Assembly: GCA_026122225.1 (NCBI GenBank)
Contig: JANEZZ010003061.1
Span: 4,960,001-5,024,000, forward strand
Direction: 5' to 3'
DNA length: 64,000 nucleotides
From: Heloderma charlesbogerti
Lineage: Eukaryota > Chordata > Lepidosauria > Squamata > Helodermatidae
Part shown: positions 1 to 11,762 of the stretch, piece by piece
Position numbering within the stretch: the stretch's first letter is position 1
How the letters are laid out: each line of letters begins with the position of its first letter
Notes under the pieces: model-generated
What the model saw: the letters and a program-made list of their open reading frames with translations, nothing else
What the model was told of the DNA's origin: nothing
Databases searched by the model: none
Program-made: the position numbers and the translations under genes

Positions 1-1177
1 TTCGAAGCCTAGTGCAGGGGCAATACATGTGGACATAATATACCTCGACTTCAGCAGAGCTTTTGACAAAGTACCCCATGATACCCTGATTAGCAAACTA
101 GCTAAAAGTGGGTTAGATGAAACCACTATCAGGTGGATCCACAGTTGGCTACAGAATCGGACTCAAAGAGTGCTTATCAATGGGATCTTCTCACACTGGG
201 GAGAGGTAATGAGTGGGCTCAGTCCTGGGCCCAGTGCTCTTCAACATTTTAAATAATGACTTGGAGGAGGAGGTGCAGGGAATGCTGATCAATTTGCAGA
301 TGACACAAAAATTAGGTGGGATAGCTAATACCTTGGAAGACAGAAACTGAATTCAAAGTGTTCTTGATAGGCTGGAGTGCTGGGCAGAAAACAACAGAAT
401 GACATTTAATAGGGATACATGCCAAGTTCTGCACCTAGGAAAAAGAAACCAAATGCACAGTTAGAAGATGGGGGATACGTGGCTCAACAACACTGCAAGC
501 GAGAAGGATCTTGGAATTGTTGTCGATCACAAGCTGAATATGAGCCAACAATGTGATGTGGCTGCAAAAAAGGCAAATGCTATTTGGAGCTGCATTAATA
601 GAAGCACAGCTTCCAAATCCCAGGAAGTACTAGTTCCCCTTTACTCAGCACTGATTAGGCCTCATCTGGAGTACCGTGTCCAGTTCTGGGCGCCACACTT
701 TAAGAAGGACGCAGACAAACTGGAGAGGGTTCAGAGGAGGGCAAAGAAGATGATAAGAGCACTGGAAACAAAGCCCTATGAGGAGAGACTGAAAGAACTG
801 GGCATGTTTAGCCTTGAGAAGAGAAGACTGAGGGAGATATGATAGCACTCTTCGAGTACTTGAAAGGTTGTCACAGAGAGGAAGGCCAGCATCTCTTCTT
901 GATCATCCCAGAGTGCAGGACACGGAATAATGGGCTCAAGTGACAGGAAGCCAGATTCCAGCTGAACATCAGGAAAAGCTTCCTGACTGTTAGAGCAATA
1001 CGACAATGGAACCAATTACCTAGGGAGGTGGTGGGCTCTCCCACACTGGAGGTATTCAAGATGAAGCTGGACAGCCATCTGTCAGGGATGCTTTGACTTA
1101 GGTTCCTGCATTGAGCAGGGGTTGGACTCGATGGCCTTATACACCCCTTCCAACCCTACTATTCTATGATTCTATGA
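1..1177 (+). mobile_element. CR1-type LINE, 3' part (subfamily with ATTCTATG tail)
   Basis: Remnant of a CR1-clade non-LTR retrotransposon. A broken reading frame shows reverse transcriptase motifs: IIYLDFSRAFDKVPHDTL near 35-85, then FADDTK near 293. The C-terminal segment is at 468-842 ([34 protein letters not shown]). Frameshifts and stops separate these pieces, so it is dead. The 3' end is the (ATTCTATG) microsatellite at about 1150-1177, typical of CR1 tails. Its 5' part lies outside the window. Two other copies of the same subfamily are at 7417 and 32113. Confidence 0.88.
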
Positions 1178-3208
1178 AATTGGTAACTAAGGTAGCCACT
1201 TCAGCAAAAAAGAAGAAATGCATGAGCAAAAAAGGATAAAAGAGGACACTAATTTGCATAAAATTTGCACCTGCAAATGTGGAGTGGCAAAATATATTGG
1301 AATATATCAGAAGAAGAAAACCAGCGAGGGAGGCAGTTGGACCACTGGATGACAATGGAGATAAAGGAGTACTGAAGGAGGACAAGAAGATTGCAGAGAA
1401 GCTGAATGAATTCTTTTCATCCGTCTTCACTGCAGAAGTTATAGGACAGATACCTGTGCCCAAACTGATGTTTTCAGGGAGTCTGAGGAACTGAGGCAAA
1501 TAGCAGTGACAAAAGATGGACTTCTCAACCTTACTGATAAATTTAAAGCAAATAAATCACCAGGCCCAGATGGTATCCATCCTAGAGTTCTCAAAGAATT
1601 CAAATATGAAATTGCTGATCTTCTAACAAAAATATGCAACAGGTCTGTAAGATCAGCCTCTATACCAGAGGATTGGAAGATGGCCAATGTAACACCAATT
1701 TTAAAAAACGAATCCAGGGGGGATCCAGGAAATTACAAGCCCATTAGCTTAACATCTGTTCCGGATAAATTGGTTGAAGGCATTATTAAAGATAAAATTA
1801 GTAAGCATATAGAAGGACAAGCCCTGCTGAAAAAGAATCAACACGGCTTCCGCAAGGTAAGTCCTGTCTCACTAAACTTTTCGAGTTCTTTGAGAGTGTC
1901 AATAAACATGTAGCCAGGGGTGATCCAGTAGACATTGTTTACTTGGACTTCCAAAAGGTTTTTGACAAAGTCCCTCACCAAAGACTCCTGAGCAAACTTA
2001 GCAGTCATGGAATAAGAGGACTCATCCTCTTATGGATGAGTAACTGGTTAAAGAACAGAAAGTAGGAATAAATGGTAAATTCTTCCAATGGAGGGAAGTA
2101 AATAGTGGGGTCCCACAGGGAACTGTATTAGGACCAATGCTTTTCAACCTGACCATTAATGATCTGGAATTAGGAGTGAGCAGTGAAGTGGCCAAGTTTG
2201 TGGATGACACCAAATTATTTAGGGTGGTTAAAACAAAAAGGGATTGTGAAGAGCTCCAAAGAATATCTCCAAACTGGGAGAATGGGCATCTAAATGGCAA
2301 ATGTGGTTCAACATACGCAAGTGTAAAGTGATGTACACTGAGGCAAAAAATCCAACTTCAAGTATAGCCTAATGGGATCTCAGCTAGCGGTGACTGACCA
2401 GGAAAGAGATCTTGGGGTTGTGGTGGACAGCTCAGTGAAGATGTCAACCCAGTGTGCGGCTGCTGTAAAAAAGGCAAACTCCATGTTAGGCATAATTAGA
2501 AAAGGAACTGGGAATAATACTGCCAATATCATACTGCCCCTATACAAATCTATGGTGCGGCCGCACTTGGAATACTGTGTCCAGTTCTGGTCACCACACC
2601 TAAAAAGGGATATGGTAGAGCTGGAAAAAGTGCAGAAAAGGGCAACTAAAATGATCAAAGGCATCTCCCCTATGAGAGAAGGTTACAAAAGCTGGGATTG
2701 TTTAGCTTGGGAAAAGGAGGGTAAGGGGAGACATGATAGAGGTCTACAAAATTATGCATGGTGTGGAGAACGTGGATAGGGAGATACATTTCTCCCTTTC
2801 TCAAATACTAGAACCCGGGGTCATCGTATGAAGCTGATTGGCGGGAGATTCAGGACAGATAAAAGGAAGGACTTCTTCACACAGTGCATAGTTTAACTAT
2901 GGAATTCACTACCACAGGAAGTAGTGATGGCCACCAATTTGGATGGCTTTAAAAGGGGGCTGGACAAATTCATGGAGGGAAAGGCTATCAATGGCTACTA
3001 TTCTTGATGGCTGTGTACTATCTCCAGTACCAGAGGCAGTGAGCCTATGTACACCAGTTGCTGGGGAACATGGGTGGGAGGGTGCTGTTGCCCTCATGCC
3101 CTGCTTGTGGGTTCCTGGTCAACAGCTGGTTGGCCACTGTGTGAACAGAATACTGGACTAGATGGACCCTTGGTCTGATCCAACATGGCTCTTCTTATGT
3201 TCTTATGT
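1178..3208 (+). mobile_element. CR1-type LINE, 5'-truncated (subfamily with TTCTTATG tail)
   Basis: Second CR1-clade element, different subfamily. Order of decayed ORF2 pieces: linker segment at 1279-1494 (KLNEFFSSVFT), RT fingers at 1506-1860 (NKSPGPDGIHPRVLK, IPEDWKMANVTPI, NQHGF), palm A near 1930-1990 (YLDFQKVFDKVPHQ), palm C at 2137-2330 with FVDDTK, and the C-terminal domain at 2372-2660 (LPLYKSMVRPHLEY). The 3' UTR ends in CTTCTTATGTTCTTATG at about 3191-3208. It abuts the tail of the first CR1, which may have inserted into it. Multiple stops; non-functional. Confidence 0.85.
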
Positions 3209-3221
3209 AAATAAATTACTG

Positions 3222-3465
3222 TAATTTAAACAGAAATACAGTACATCTCACCCTAGTTTGGAAGGCTGTGACCAGATGACCTGTGTGCTTGCCTGTTCAG
3301 TCTGCTGTCCAGCTGCTAATTACTGGTGGGCAACAGTTTTTATGGTTCATTATTTTTAAACTGGAATTGGACTGGGCAGCCCTTCAAACAGAGGATGGTC
3401 CTCTCATAGCCCTTCAAATAGAGGACTATCCTCTGTAAAAGAGGACACATGGTAACTAGTGCAGG
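3222..3465. repeat. Unclassified interspersed repeat, copy 1
   Basis: Diverged similarity to 18915-19183. Both begin with a GAAATACARTA..TCACC block, contain an ACTGGGCAGCCC..CAGAGGA block and end in an AGAGGACACATGG-like block. Terminal signals are not clear, so no class is assigned. Confidence 0.4.
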
Positions 3466-4953
3466 TGTTGCAGGTATAACAGGGTCCCATGGCTGAGCAC
3501 CCACAGATATCCTTGCTTCCAACTGAAATTTCTGAAGACTCTTCAAAGACAGTCCCATGTCATTGTGGGATGGTCTAGTTGCTGCCCGTGAAAGACAAGC
3601 CCAAGCTGCCCTTGGTGCAAGAAAATGCTTGTACTTTTTTTGGGGGGGGGTGTCCTGGCCAAATGTATTGCCATGAGATTTGGGGGTTTTCTGAATGCTC
3701 TCCTGGAGATCCCTTCCAAAGCTGTGATTCTGAGATTGTGACAAGGAAAGGGTTAACTGTTTAAACTTGTCCAAACCTGTTGGACAGGTCTGGCCTGGCC
3801 AATCTAATTGTTAAGCAAAACTGTGAATCGGATTCCACTCTCCTCCCTTCCCTAAGGAATGTACTAGTTCAGTCTGACTGCATGGAGGGAGTAGGGAGTT
3901 CCAGTTGGAGTCAGGTAGAGAGGGAGACAGAGCTGCTGCACTGGAGCTCTGCAAGCATTTCCAACCTGCAAGGGTCCCCACGGAAACCTAATGGGCAGAG
4001 TAGAGAACCACTGGGAGTGTTGATACTGTGAATCCCCATCTATGCCCAACGTGTATATACATGTAAATAATCCATATATCACAAACATGTCATAAGCCTC
4101 AAGTATCTAATCCGAAGGGAACCAAAACTTTGGGGGTTGAATCCAGATTTACACTGGATCAACTGTAGTGCTGCAAGTGGACTTTCCCCTGCTCCTCCCA
4201 GCTCCCTCTGAATGCTGCACAGAGGGTCAGAGGACCCTGCTGAATGGGGTGAACTGTGGTTTGTGGGAGTAGAGGGGATCCAAAACAACAGGTGGAGAGA
4301 CCTTCTGTGAGCAGAGCCCTTCCTCTTGTGGAAAGCAGATCCTGGCTCCAAATCTGTGTTGATGCTTGCGCCCCTGGCTTTGCAAAAACAGCCACAACCA
4401 CAACAACCCCGAAACTAAAACCTTCTTTCTGGAATGGTTAACTAATTTAATTATTAAAACTGAAAGTATGAAGTACTAAAAGATACATTGAGATTTCTCT
4501 TTAGAAACCACATGATTTGTTACTGGAGGATCATTTCCAGCACTGTTTTTAAAAGTGGCAGTGCAAGAGCAACACTTCTTAATTTCTTCTTGCCGCCATC
4601 TCAATTTACATAGCGGGAGCCAAATTAAAATTAATCCCAGTTGGCCAACAAAGAGATCTCATTGCATTGCTTCTGTGTTCAGAGATTGGTTGCCAGTGGA
4701 AGTAGAATGCCAAGGAATTGTGAGGAACTAATTACGATTTTTCAAGCTAACATGTGGAATTAAAAAAGGATTCTTGCAGCTTAGGAGAGCAGTAAAATCT
4801 AAGTGTTCTTCAGCAAGGAATGGCTCCAGTATGACTTTGTTTTTTTAAATTAAAAAGTATCAAACCTGCAAATCGAATCTGAATAAACAGTCTTTAAAAG
4901 GATTAAGTTAAATTTCACACACTTCTTTGACAATAAATTGAAGTTCAGGTATC
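3466..4953. other. No recognisable gene
   Basis: AT-rich, apparently unique or very old DNA. There is a G run near 3640-3650. Short ORFs such as 3780-4031 show no domain, start context or codon signal I can recognise. Confidence 0.5.
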
Positions 4954-4956
4954 TAA

Positions 4957-5414
4957 GACAGCAGTCCTATGGCCCGCTAGACACTGTTAGGCGGGCCATA
5001 GGATATGCCCATTTCCGGGAACCAACCTCAGAGCCCGCACTCCCAAGTCGGTTCCTGGAAAACCAACCGCCCCTCTCGTCCATGCTGCCTCAGAGGCAGT
5101 GTGGAGAAGCCTTATCCTCCATGCTCACAAGAGGAACAATGAGTGACTGAAAAGGGGTGGGGCTGGGGGCATTCCAGGGCGGGGAGAGCAGAGCTGCGCG
5201 TATGACACATCCGATGTGTCAAACGGCAGCTTCATCTCCTGGTCAGCCCCCCCCCCGCCGCTAGACAGCTGAAAACAGCTGTCTAGCGGAAAAATAGCAA
5301 GGTAGGAGAGGTGTGGAGGGAACAATCCCCCCCCCATGCCTTTCCTGCCTTGCTTTGGATAGGCAGTCGCCTCCGAGGTCGGAGGCAGCCACCTACCTAG
5401 TTAGGATTGCGCCC
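4957..5414 (+). mobile_element. PIF/Harbinger-type MITE, large family (copy 1)
   Basis: 458-bp non-autonomous element flanked by TAA at 4954-4956 and 5415-5417. Ends are GACAGCAGTCCTATGG and AGGATTGCGCCC, inverted relative to each other. The interior carries GGGAACCAACCTC and several internal palindromes (GCCCGCTAG..TAGGCGGGC). Related copies are at 18036 and 34511. A 3-bp TWA target duplication is the PIF/Harbinger hallmark; no transposase is encoded. Confidence 0.7.
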
Positions 5415-5417
5415 TAA

Positions 5418-6790
5418 ATTAGTTACATTTTATGCATCAACATGAGAAGTTTCCTAGGTAAACTGAGCAACACTGAATATACAATTCTAATATTTTTACC
5501 AGGATTTTCACATGAAAACCTGGGACTAGTTCTGGGTTCTTGGTTTTTGTTTACCATAAGCTGTCACATAGTGGGGCGGTGAGATCCAGATCAGGAGGGG
5601 AGGAAGGAATATTCATTTGGCCCCACTACGGTTCCAATCTGGATCACATCCCCCGTGGCTGCTACTTGCCGGAATGCTGCCATCAAACAAGGGAAAGGGA
5701 GTCCATTTGTGCTTTTGCTCACTCTATAGCAACCATGGGGACTTGATTCATGTCAGGACAAAGCGTTGGGGGCAAAGGGTTAAATCCCCTTTCCCTCCAT
5801 GCTATGTTTCTGATCGGAGATCCTCCCAGGCAATTGCTACTTAGTGGTATTTAGTAAACAACAAACAAACTAGCTTTTCTTTATTCAACCATAAACAACA
5901 TAGAGTTATCTTTCTTTTTTTTAACCAGCCCTACTTCTGTACCTCTAAACAGCAGTTTGATCTGCAGGGGATCATGGTTATCACATTGTGGAAAATGCGG
6001 ACTGCTGATTTTTGCAGATCAAGCTACATTAAAGATACAATAACAGGCCAGTTTTTTTTTTTCCTTCTGGTCAGTTGGCAACCAGAGAACAAACTCCTGC
6101 AGACATATTTTGTACTTTTCACCGAAAAAAACCACAGACACGAAAACCTACATTCAAGCAGAGTTTTGTTTCTTTAAAATCTTTTAGGTACTGTATATGA
6201 AAACTATTTATAATGAGAGTTCCCTTTCCTACTTCCAAAAGCCATTTCTGCAGAAGCCCTATAATGAGTAATAAGCCTTTCATTATCAAGACCAGGGAAG
6301 AAGTCTAAGTGAGATGCAGGAGGAGGAGGAGGCAAGGCTATTTATTATTATTATTAATCATCATAGTCATCATCACAGTATTTTGGCTCCTCTTCAGCAT
6401 GGCAGGGCTTCCGGTACCTCATCCATGACTAGTTCCCCATATCTATCCCCAGCTTTTTTGCGTGCACTTGATAAGCTGCCACTGCGTCAGTTTGTCCAGC
6501 CGCCATTGGTCCTCCCCTTCCTTGGATCCCTGTTGGCAGTTTGGCTGACCCTCAGCAGCCATCTTTGTGCTGACGCTGGCATGCCAGTCCATTCCACAGA
6601 GACTGAGGCCAACGTTAAGACATTCTTTTGCATGCCACCTGCTTTGCTCCAGAATGGGTGGCCACAGACAAAAGCTACCTTAGGAGTGCTCAGGAGAAGA
6701 ATCAGTAGTGTTTGATATGCTAATTCTGTCCCCTGGGGTTATTTTTAATCTGTTTCAGAGAAACTGGGCCTCTTCCAATGTAAGGCTTGA
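5418..6790. other. No recognisable gene
   Basis: Mostly unique-looking sequence with T-rich stretches (about 5905-5925 and 6052-6062) and an ATT-rich run at about 6339-6358. The longest open frame (6314-6715) begins in GAG repeats and has no recognisable domain. Confidence 0.45.
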
Positions 6791-6795
6791 AACAG

Positions 6796-6985
6796 ACTGT
6801 CTTGTGAGACCTAAAAGACCAAGGCTTTTATTATGACAAAAAGCTTATGCCACAGCAAATATGTTAGTCTTTAATATTCCTCAAGACTCTATTGCAGCAA
6901 GAACAGAGGGTCTCTTGTGGCTCCTGAAAGACTAACCAATTTTGCTTCAGCACCATAAAGGCTAATCATTTTTTCCTGGCATAAG
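6796..6985. repeat. Palindromic MITE-like repeat (AAAGACTAAC/GCATAAG type)
   Basis: Contains CTTGTGAGACCTAAAAGACC and, inverted, CTTGTGGCTCCTGAAAGACTAAC together with a GCTTATGCC / GGCATAAG pair. This is a common sauropsid interspersed repeat pattern; other copies are at 16162 and 58929. Class not determined. Confidence 0.45.
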
Positions 6986-7159
6986 GTTTATAAAATTATT
7001 GGTCTGTAAGGATCAGACACCACCCTCTGCCTTGTACTCAGTCTTTAGGGCAGGTTACTTGACCTTTGCCATGCCTCCCATGGGAGCCATTTTGTGGTAG
7101 TGCCCAGGACAGTTTCTCAAATTTCCAAATGTGTTCATGGCCCAAAAAGGTTGCCTACC

Positions 7160-7350
7160 CCTTTATTAGGATATAACTTCCACTGAGCTCAGTGAGACGT
7201 ACATCCGAGGAAACATGCCTGTAATTGTATCGTAAAGCGGACTGCAGCCTTACCGTGCTATGGAATTGTATGTCTGGGGAGGTTTGAGCACTTCCAGTGC
7301 AATCCTAAACATGTTTACTCAGAAGTGTTTTCTCAGAAGTGAGTAAACAT
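7160..7350. repeat. Short palindromic MITE remnants (AAGTAAG/ACTTACT type)
   Basis: Two decayed copies of a roughly 80-bp palindromic repeat: CTTCCACTGAGCTCAGTGAG near 7170, and TGCAATCCTAAACATGTTTACTCAGAAG near 7300. Better copies are at 36179, 36521 and 56540. Confidence 0.4.
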
Positions 7351-7416
7351 GTGAGCATGGGGAGGAGCCCCAGTGACTAAGCATCAAGGACAGGTAAAAA
7401 GAAGTGAAGCACACGC

Positions 7417-8131
7417 AAGATGGGGGATACGTGGCTCAACCACACTACAAGCGAGAAGGATCTTGGAATTGTTGTTGATCACAAGCTGAATAGGAGCCAA
7501 CAATGTGATGTGGCTGCAAAAAAGGCAAATGCTATTTGGGGCTGCATTAATAGAAGCATAGCTTCCAAATCCCAGGAAGTACTAGTTCCCCTCTACTCAG
7601 CACTGGTTAGGCCTCATCTGGAGTACTGTGTCCAGTTCTGGGCACCACACTTTAAGAAGGATGCAGACAAACTGGAGGGGGTTCAGAGGAGGGCAACAAA
7701 GATGATCAGGGGACTGGAAACAAAGCCCTATGAAGAGAGACTGAAAGAACTGGGCATGTTTAGCCTTGAGAAGAGAAGACTGAGGGGAGATAGGATAGCG
7801 CTCTTCAAGTACTTGAAAGGTTGTCACAGAGAGGAAGGCCAAGATCTCTTCTTGATCATCCCAGAGTGCAGGACACAGAATAATGGGTTCAAGTGACAGG
7901 AAGCCAGATTCCGGATGAACATCAGGAAAAACTTCCTGACTGTAACAGCAATACGACAATGGAACCAATTACCTGGGGAGGTGGTGGGCTCTCCCACACT
8001 GGAGGCCTTCAAGACGAGGCTGGACAGCCATCTGTCAGGGATGCTCTGACTTGGATTCCTGCATTGAGCAGGGGGTTGGACTCGATGGCCTTGTAGGCCC
8101 CTTCCAACCCTACTATTCTATGATTCTATGA
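7417..8131 (+). mobile_element. CR1-type LINE 3' fragment (ATTCTATG subfamily)
   Basis: 5'-truncated copy of the element at 1-1177. One frame, 7420-7896, is open for 158 codons and covers the ORF2 C-terminus ([45 protein letters not shown]). It then runs through the 3' UTR (GAGCAGGGGGTTGGACTCG) to the ATTCTATGATTCTATG tail. It lacks the RT palm. Confidence 0.88.
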
Positions 8132-8639
8132 GTTAAGCACCTGTGTGGTTTCAGCAACACTTGAGGAGGCCAGGGCAGTCAACCTTTGCCTCGCTACTCC
8201 TAGGAAATAACTTAGTCTTTCAGGTAAACAAACCAAATAATACCAATTTTAAAAACAGCTATGAAGGTAGAAAGCCCTCAGGGGCATGGCAACTATCCAG
8301 TGTATTGCACTGAGTGTCACATGTATGACTATCTGTCTGCTGAATAGACGTTGGTGTGTGTTTGGTTCAAAAAGCTCCTGGCCCTCAGGGAATGAGTTCA
8401 TTCCCCTGAAGCCAAGGGTGCTGACCTGAAGAAGCTGGCAGAGGTTTGTAGATGAGACCTTCAGGGACATGATAGCAGCATCCCACTCCCAGGGTGACAG
8501 CTCCTCTGCAGTGGAGTCTAGAGAAATCCTTCTAGCTTCAAATGAATATAGCAGGAATTCCAAAATAATAAGCCTTTTGTTTGTAATAACTCCCTTTACC
8601 TTCTTTTTGACCCCAGATAGCTGGATTATCTGTGATGTA

Positions 8640-9135
8640 AGTTAACAATTTATTTATTAGTTGAACATTTCTTAGCTGCCTTTCAAGGCAGAAGCCCCCC
8701 CAAGGCAGCTTACAGCAATAAAATACATAAAAACAGTTAAAATATTAAAAGCAATAAAATCATAAAAGCCAACAATAAAACCAGCAACAACAACAATGGC
8801 AATAACAGCAACAACAGCAGTCATATTGAGAGAAGGCCATGGTAAAGTAGTATGTTTTCAAGGCCTTCTTAAAAGTCTGCAATGATGGAGCAAAGCGGAC
8901 CTCCGATGGCAACTTGTTTCAAAGGCGTGGAGCCACGGCAGAGAAGGCCCTCTCACATGTGATCACCCACCTGACTGCTTTCATGGGTGGTCAAGTGAGA
9001 AGGGCCTCTTTTTCTGATCTTAAAATGCAGACAGGCTGATATGGGTGAAGGCAGTCCTTCAAGTAACTTGGTCCCAAGGCTTTAAAAGTCAAAACCAGCC
9101 CTCTGAGTTGGGCTTGGAAACAACCCATGAAAGTC
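8640..9135 (-). mobile_element. L2-like LINE 3' end, minus strand
   Basis: Begins with a TTTATTTATT-type tail and the GGCTGCCTTTCAAGGCA-like 3' UTR. It then reads on the minus strand into the decayed ORF2 C-terminus (equivalent of RAFSVVAP..WNSLP at about 8940-8880) and the segment preceding it (AAGTCAAAACCAGC). An ACAACAACAA-rich stretch sits at 8783-8818. Related fragments recur throughout the window. Confidence 0.55.
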
Positions 9136-9492
9136 TTCCTACAGAAACTTCAAAAGAAAACTTGAGGCCCAGGAACAGGAACAGTGTACATTTAGTGACC
9201 CTTCAGAAGGGGCCAAAGAGAGACTTTTCTTGATGATCCCTGAGAATGGATTGAACTATCAAGATATGGTACCATTTCTTTCTTTTTACGCTCATACATT
9301 TCACAAATGTTCAGCAAGATGGTTCTGTGACTTTTTTTTTTATTGTGTTGGATGTTATGTTTAATGCACCTGTTATTGTGGATGAGGCTTTATTCTCCAG
9401 CTTTTATGATTTTTTTTTCTTTAAGTCTTTCTATTTTTTCTCATGATACTAACTTCTTAGCCAACTTGAACTCTCAAGGGAAAACAAGATTA

Positions 9493-9590
9493 GGAGGCAA
9501 TCCTATGCAGGTTTAGACAGAAAAAGATCCTACAACTCCCAGCATTCCCAGTAGACTTTTTTCTGTCTAAACATGCCTAGGATTGTGCCC
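9493..9590 (+). mobile_element. PIF/Harbinger-type MITE, short family (copy 1)
   Basis: 98-bp near-palindrome flanked by TTA at 9490-9492 and 9591-9593. Termini are GGAGGCAATCCTATGCAGG and CCTAGGATTGTGCCC. Inside is the hairpin arm TTTAGACAGAAAAAGATCC, mirrored by TTTTTTCTGTCTAAACATG. Other copies are at 21033, 25694, 48627, 53551 and 59125. Confidence 0.75.
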
Positions 9591-9834
9591 TTAAAGTCTT
9601 TTAAATAAATAAGTGTGGATGCTTAAAAAAATAATTATGTATTTACCCAAAGTCTTGCACTGCTTGACAGTAGGGATTCCACCATTGCACAGAGTGAAAA
9701 ATATACAGAGCTGCCTTATGCCGAATGAGACCTTTGAGCAAAAAGCAATGTACTGCTGGCTACTCTGACTTACTCTGACTGGCATCCACACTTATTTATT
9801 TAAAAGACTTTAAGGGCACAATCCTAGGCATGTT
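9570..9834. repeat. Perfect 53-bp inverted repeat with 159-bp spacer
   Basis: Arms at 9570-9622 and 9782-9834 are exact reverse complements over all 53 positions. They include the right end of the MITE at 9493, its TTA duplication and the adjoining AAATAAATAAGTGTGGATGC. The arms lie outside MITE symmetry, so this is an inverted duplication of host plus MITE sequence, not a property of the MITE alone. Confidence 0.85.
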
Positions 9835-9960
9835 AAGCAGACAGGTGCCCCTTCTATCTTTACTATCTCAAAGTCTTTAACTAAAGGTGCCAGAGATTAA
9901 ATCTGGGGTCTTATTCATGTAAAGCATGTGATTTGTGATGGGAATTATTTGGTATCACTT

Positions 9961-11762
9961 GTTGTTGTTCAGTCATTCAGTCGTGTCCGACTCTTCGTGA
10001 CCCCATGGACCATAGCACTCCAGGCCTTCCTGTCCTGCGCTCTCTCCCGGAGTGTGCTCAAGTTTATATTCATTGCATCGGTGATACTATTTAGCCATCT
10101 CATCCTCTGCCGTCCCCTTCTCCTTTTGCCTTCAGTCTTTCCCAGCATCAGGGTCTTTTCCAGAGAGTTTTCTCTTCGCATTAGGTGGCCAAAATATTTG
10201 AGCTTCAGCTTCAGTATCTGTCCTTCCAATGAGCACTCAGGGTTGATTTCCTTTAGGACTGATCGATTTGACCTTCTTGCAGTCCAGGGGACTCGTAACA
10301 GTCTTCTCCAGCACCACAGTTCGAAGGCATCAATTCTTCGGCGCTCAGCCTTCCTTATAGTCCAGCTCTCACAGCCATACATTACTATTGGGAAAACCAT
10401 AGCTTTGATTAGACGGACCTTTGTCGGCAAGGTGATGTCTCTGCTTCTTACTGTGCTGTCTAGGTTTGCCATAGCTTTCCTCCCAAGGAGCAAGCGTCTT
10501 TTAATTTCATGGCTACAGTCACCATCTGCGGTGATCTTGGAGCCCAAGAAAGTAAAATCTGTCACTGCTTCCATTTCTTCCCCTTCTATATGCCAGGAAG
10601 TGATGGGGCCAGATGCCATGATCTTAGTTTTTTTAATGTTGAGTTTCAAACCAGCTTTTGCACTCTCCTCTTTCACCCTCAACAAGAGGCTCTTTAGATC
10701 CTCTTCGCTTTCTGCCATTAGGGTGGTATCGTCTGTATATCGGAGGTTGTTGATAATTCTCCCAGCAATCTTAATTCCAACCTGTGATTCATCCAACCCG
10801 GCGTTTCTCATGATGTGCTCTGCATATAAGTTAAATAAGCAGGGTGACAATATGCAGCCTTGTCGTACTCCTTTCCCAATTTTGAACCACTCGGTTGTTC
10901 CATGTCTGGTTCTTACTGTTGCTTCTTGACCCTCGTACAGGTTTCTCAGGAGACAGGTAAGGTGGTCTGGTACTCCCATCACTTTCAGAATTTGCCACAG
11001 TTTGTTGTGACCCACACAATCAAAGGCTTTAGCATAGTCAATGAAGCAGAAATAGACGTTTTTCTGGAATTCTCTTGCTTTCTCCATGATCTAGCGAAAG
11101 TTGGCGATTTGATCTCTAGTTCCTCTGCCTCTTCGAAACCCAGCTTGTACTTCCGGTAGTTCTCGGTTCACATACTGCTGAAGCCTAGCTTGTAGGATTT
11201 TGAGCATCACCTTGCTGGCATGTGAAATGAGCACAATTGTGCGGTAGTTTGAACACTCTTTGGCGTTGCCCTTCTTTGGAATTGGAATGTAAACTGACCT
11301 TTTCCAGTCTTGCGGCCATTGTTGAGTGTTCCAAATTTGTTGGCATATTGAATGCAGCACTTTAACAGCATCATCTTTTAGGATTTTGAATAGCTCAGCT
11401 GGAATATTGTCATCTCTGCTAGCTTTGTTGTTACTAATGCTTCCTAAGGCCCACTTGACTTCACTCTCTAGAATGTCCGGCTCAAGTTCAGTGACCGCAC
11501 TCTCACGGCTATCAGGGACATTAAGATCTTTCCTGTAGAGTTCTTCTGTGTATTCTTTCCACCTCTTCTTAATCTCATCTGCTTCTGTTAGGTCCCTGCC
11601 TTCTTTGTCCTTTATCATGCCCGTCTTTGCACAAAACATTCCCTTGAGATCTCCGATTTTCTTGAAGAGATCTCTAGTCTTTCCCATTCTGTTGTTTTCC
11701 TCTATTTCTTTGCATTGTTCATTTAAGAAGGCCTTCTTGTCTCTCCTTGCTATTCTCTGGAC
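9961..11762 (-). mobile_element. BovB (RTE clade) LINE, 5'-truncated, minus strand
   Basis: Reads on the minus strand from RT N-terminal sequence to the 3' tail at 9961 (GTTGTTGTTCAGTC on the + strand). Two in-frame blocks, 11687-11094 (MGKTRDLFKKIGDLKG...) and 11087-9969 (MEKAREFQKNVYFCFIDYAK...), are separated by a single TAG at 11093-11091, giving about 572 otherwise open codons. RT motifs: palm A FIDYAKAFDCVGHNK, VRQGCILSPCLFN, and palm C LRYTDDTTLM (Ala to Thr before the catalytic Asp pair). The endonuclease domain is missing through 5' truncation. It sits inside the LTR-like repeat that resumes at 11763. Confidence 0.92.

Noticed and set aside
6314..6715. 133-codon ORF
   Set aside because: Starts in a GAG repeat and an ATT-rich run, no recognisable domain or splice sites.
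9928..10929. 333-codon plus-strand ORF
   Set aside because: It is the antisense of the BovB reverse transcriptase frame on the minus strand; the same antisense frame recurs opposite the BovB at 24563 and 33893.
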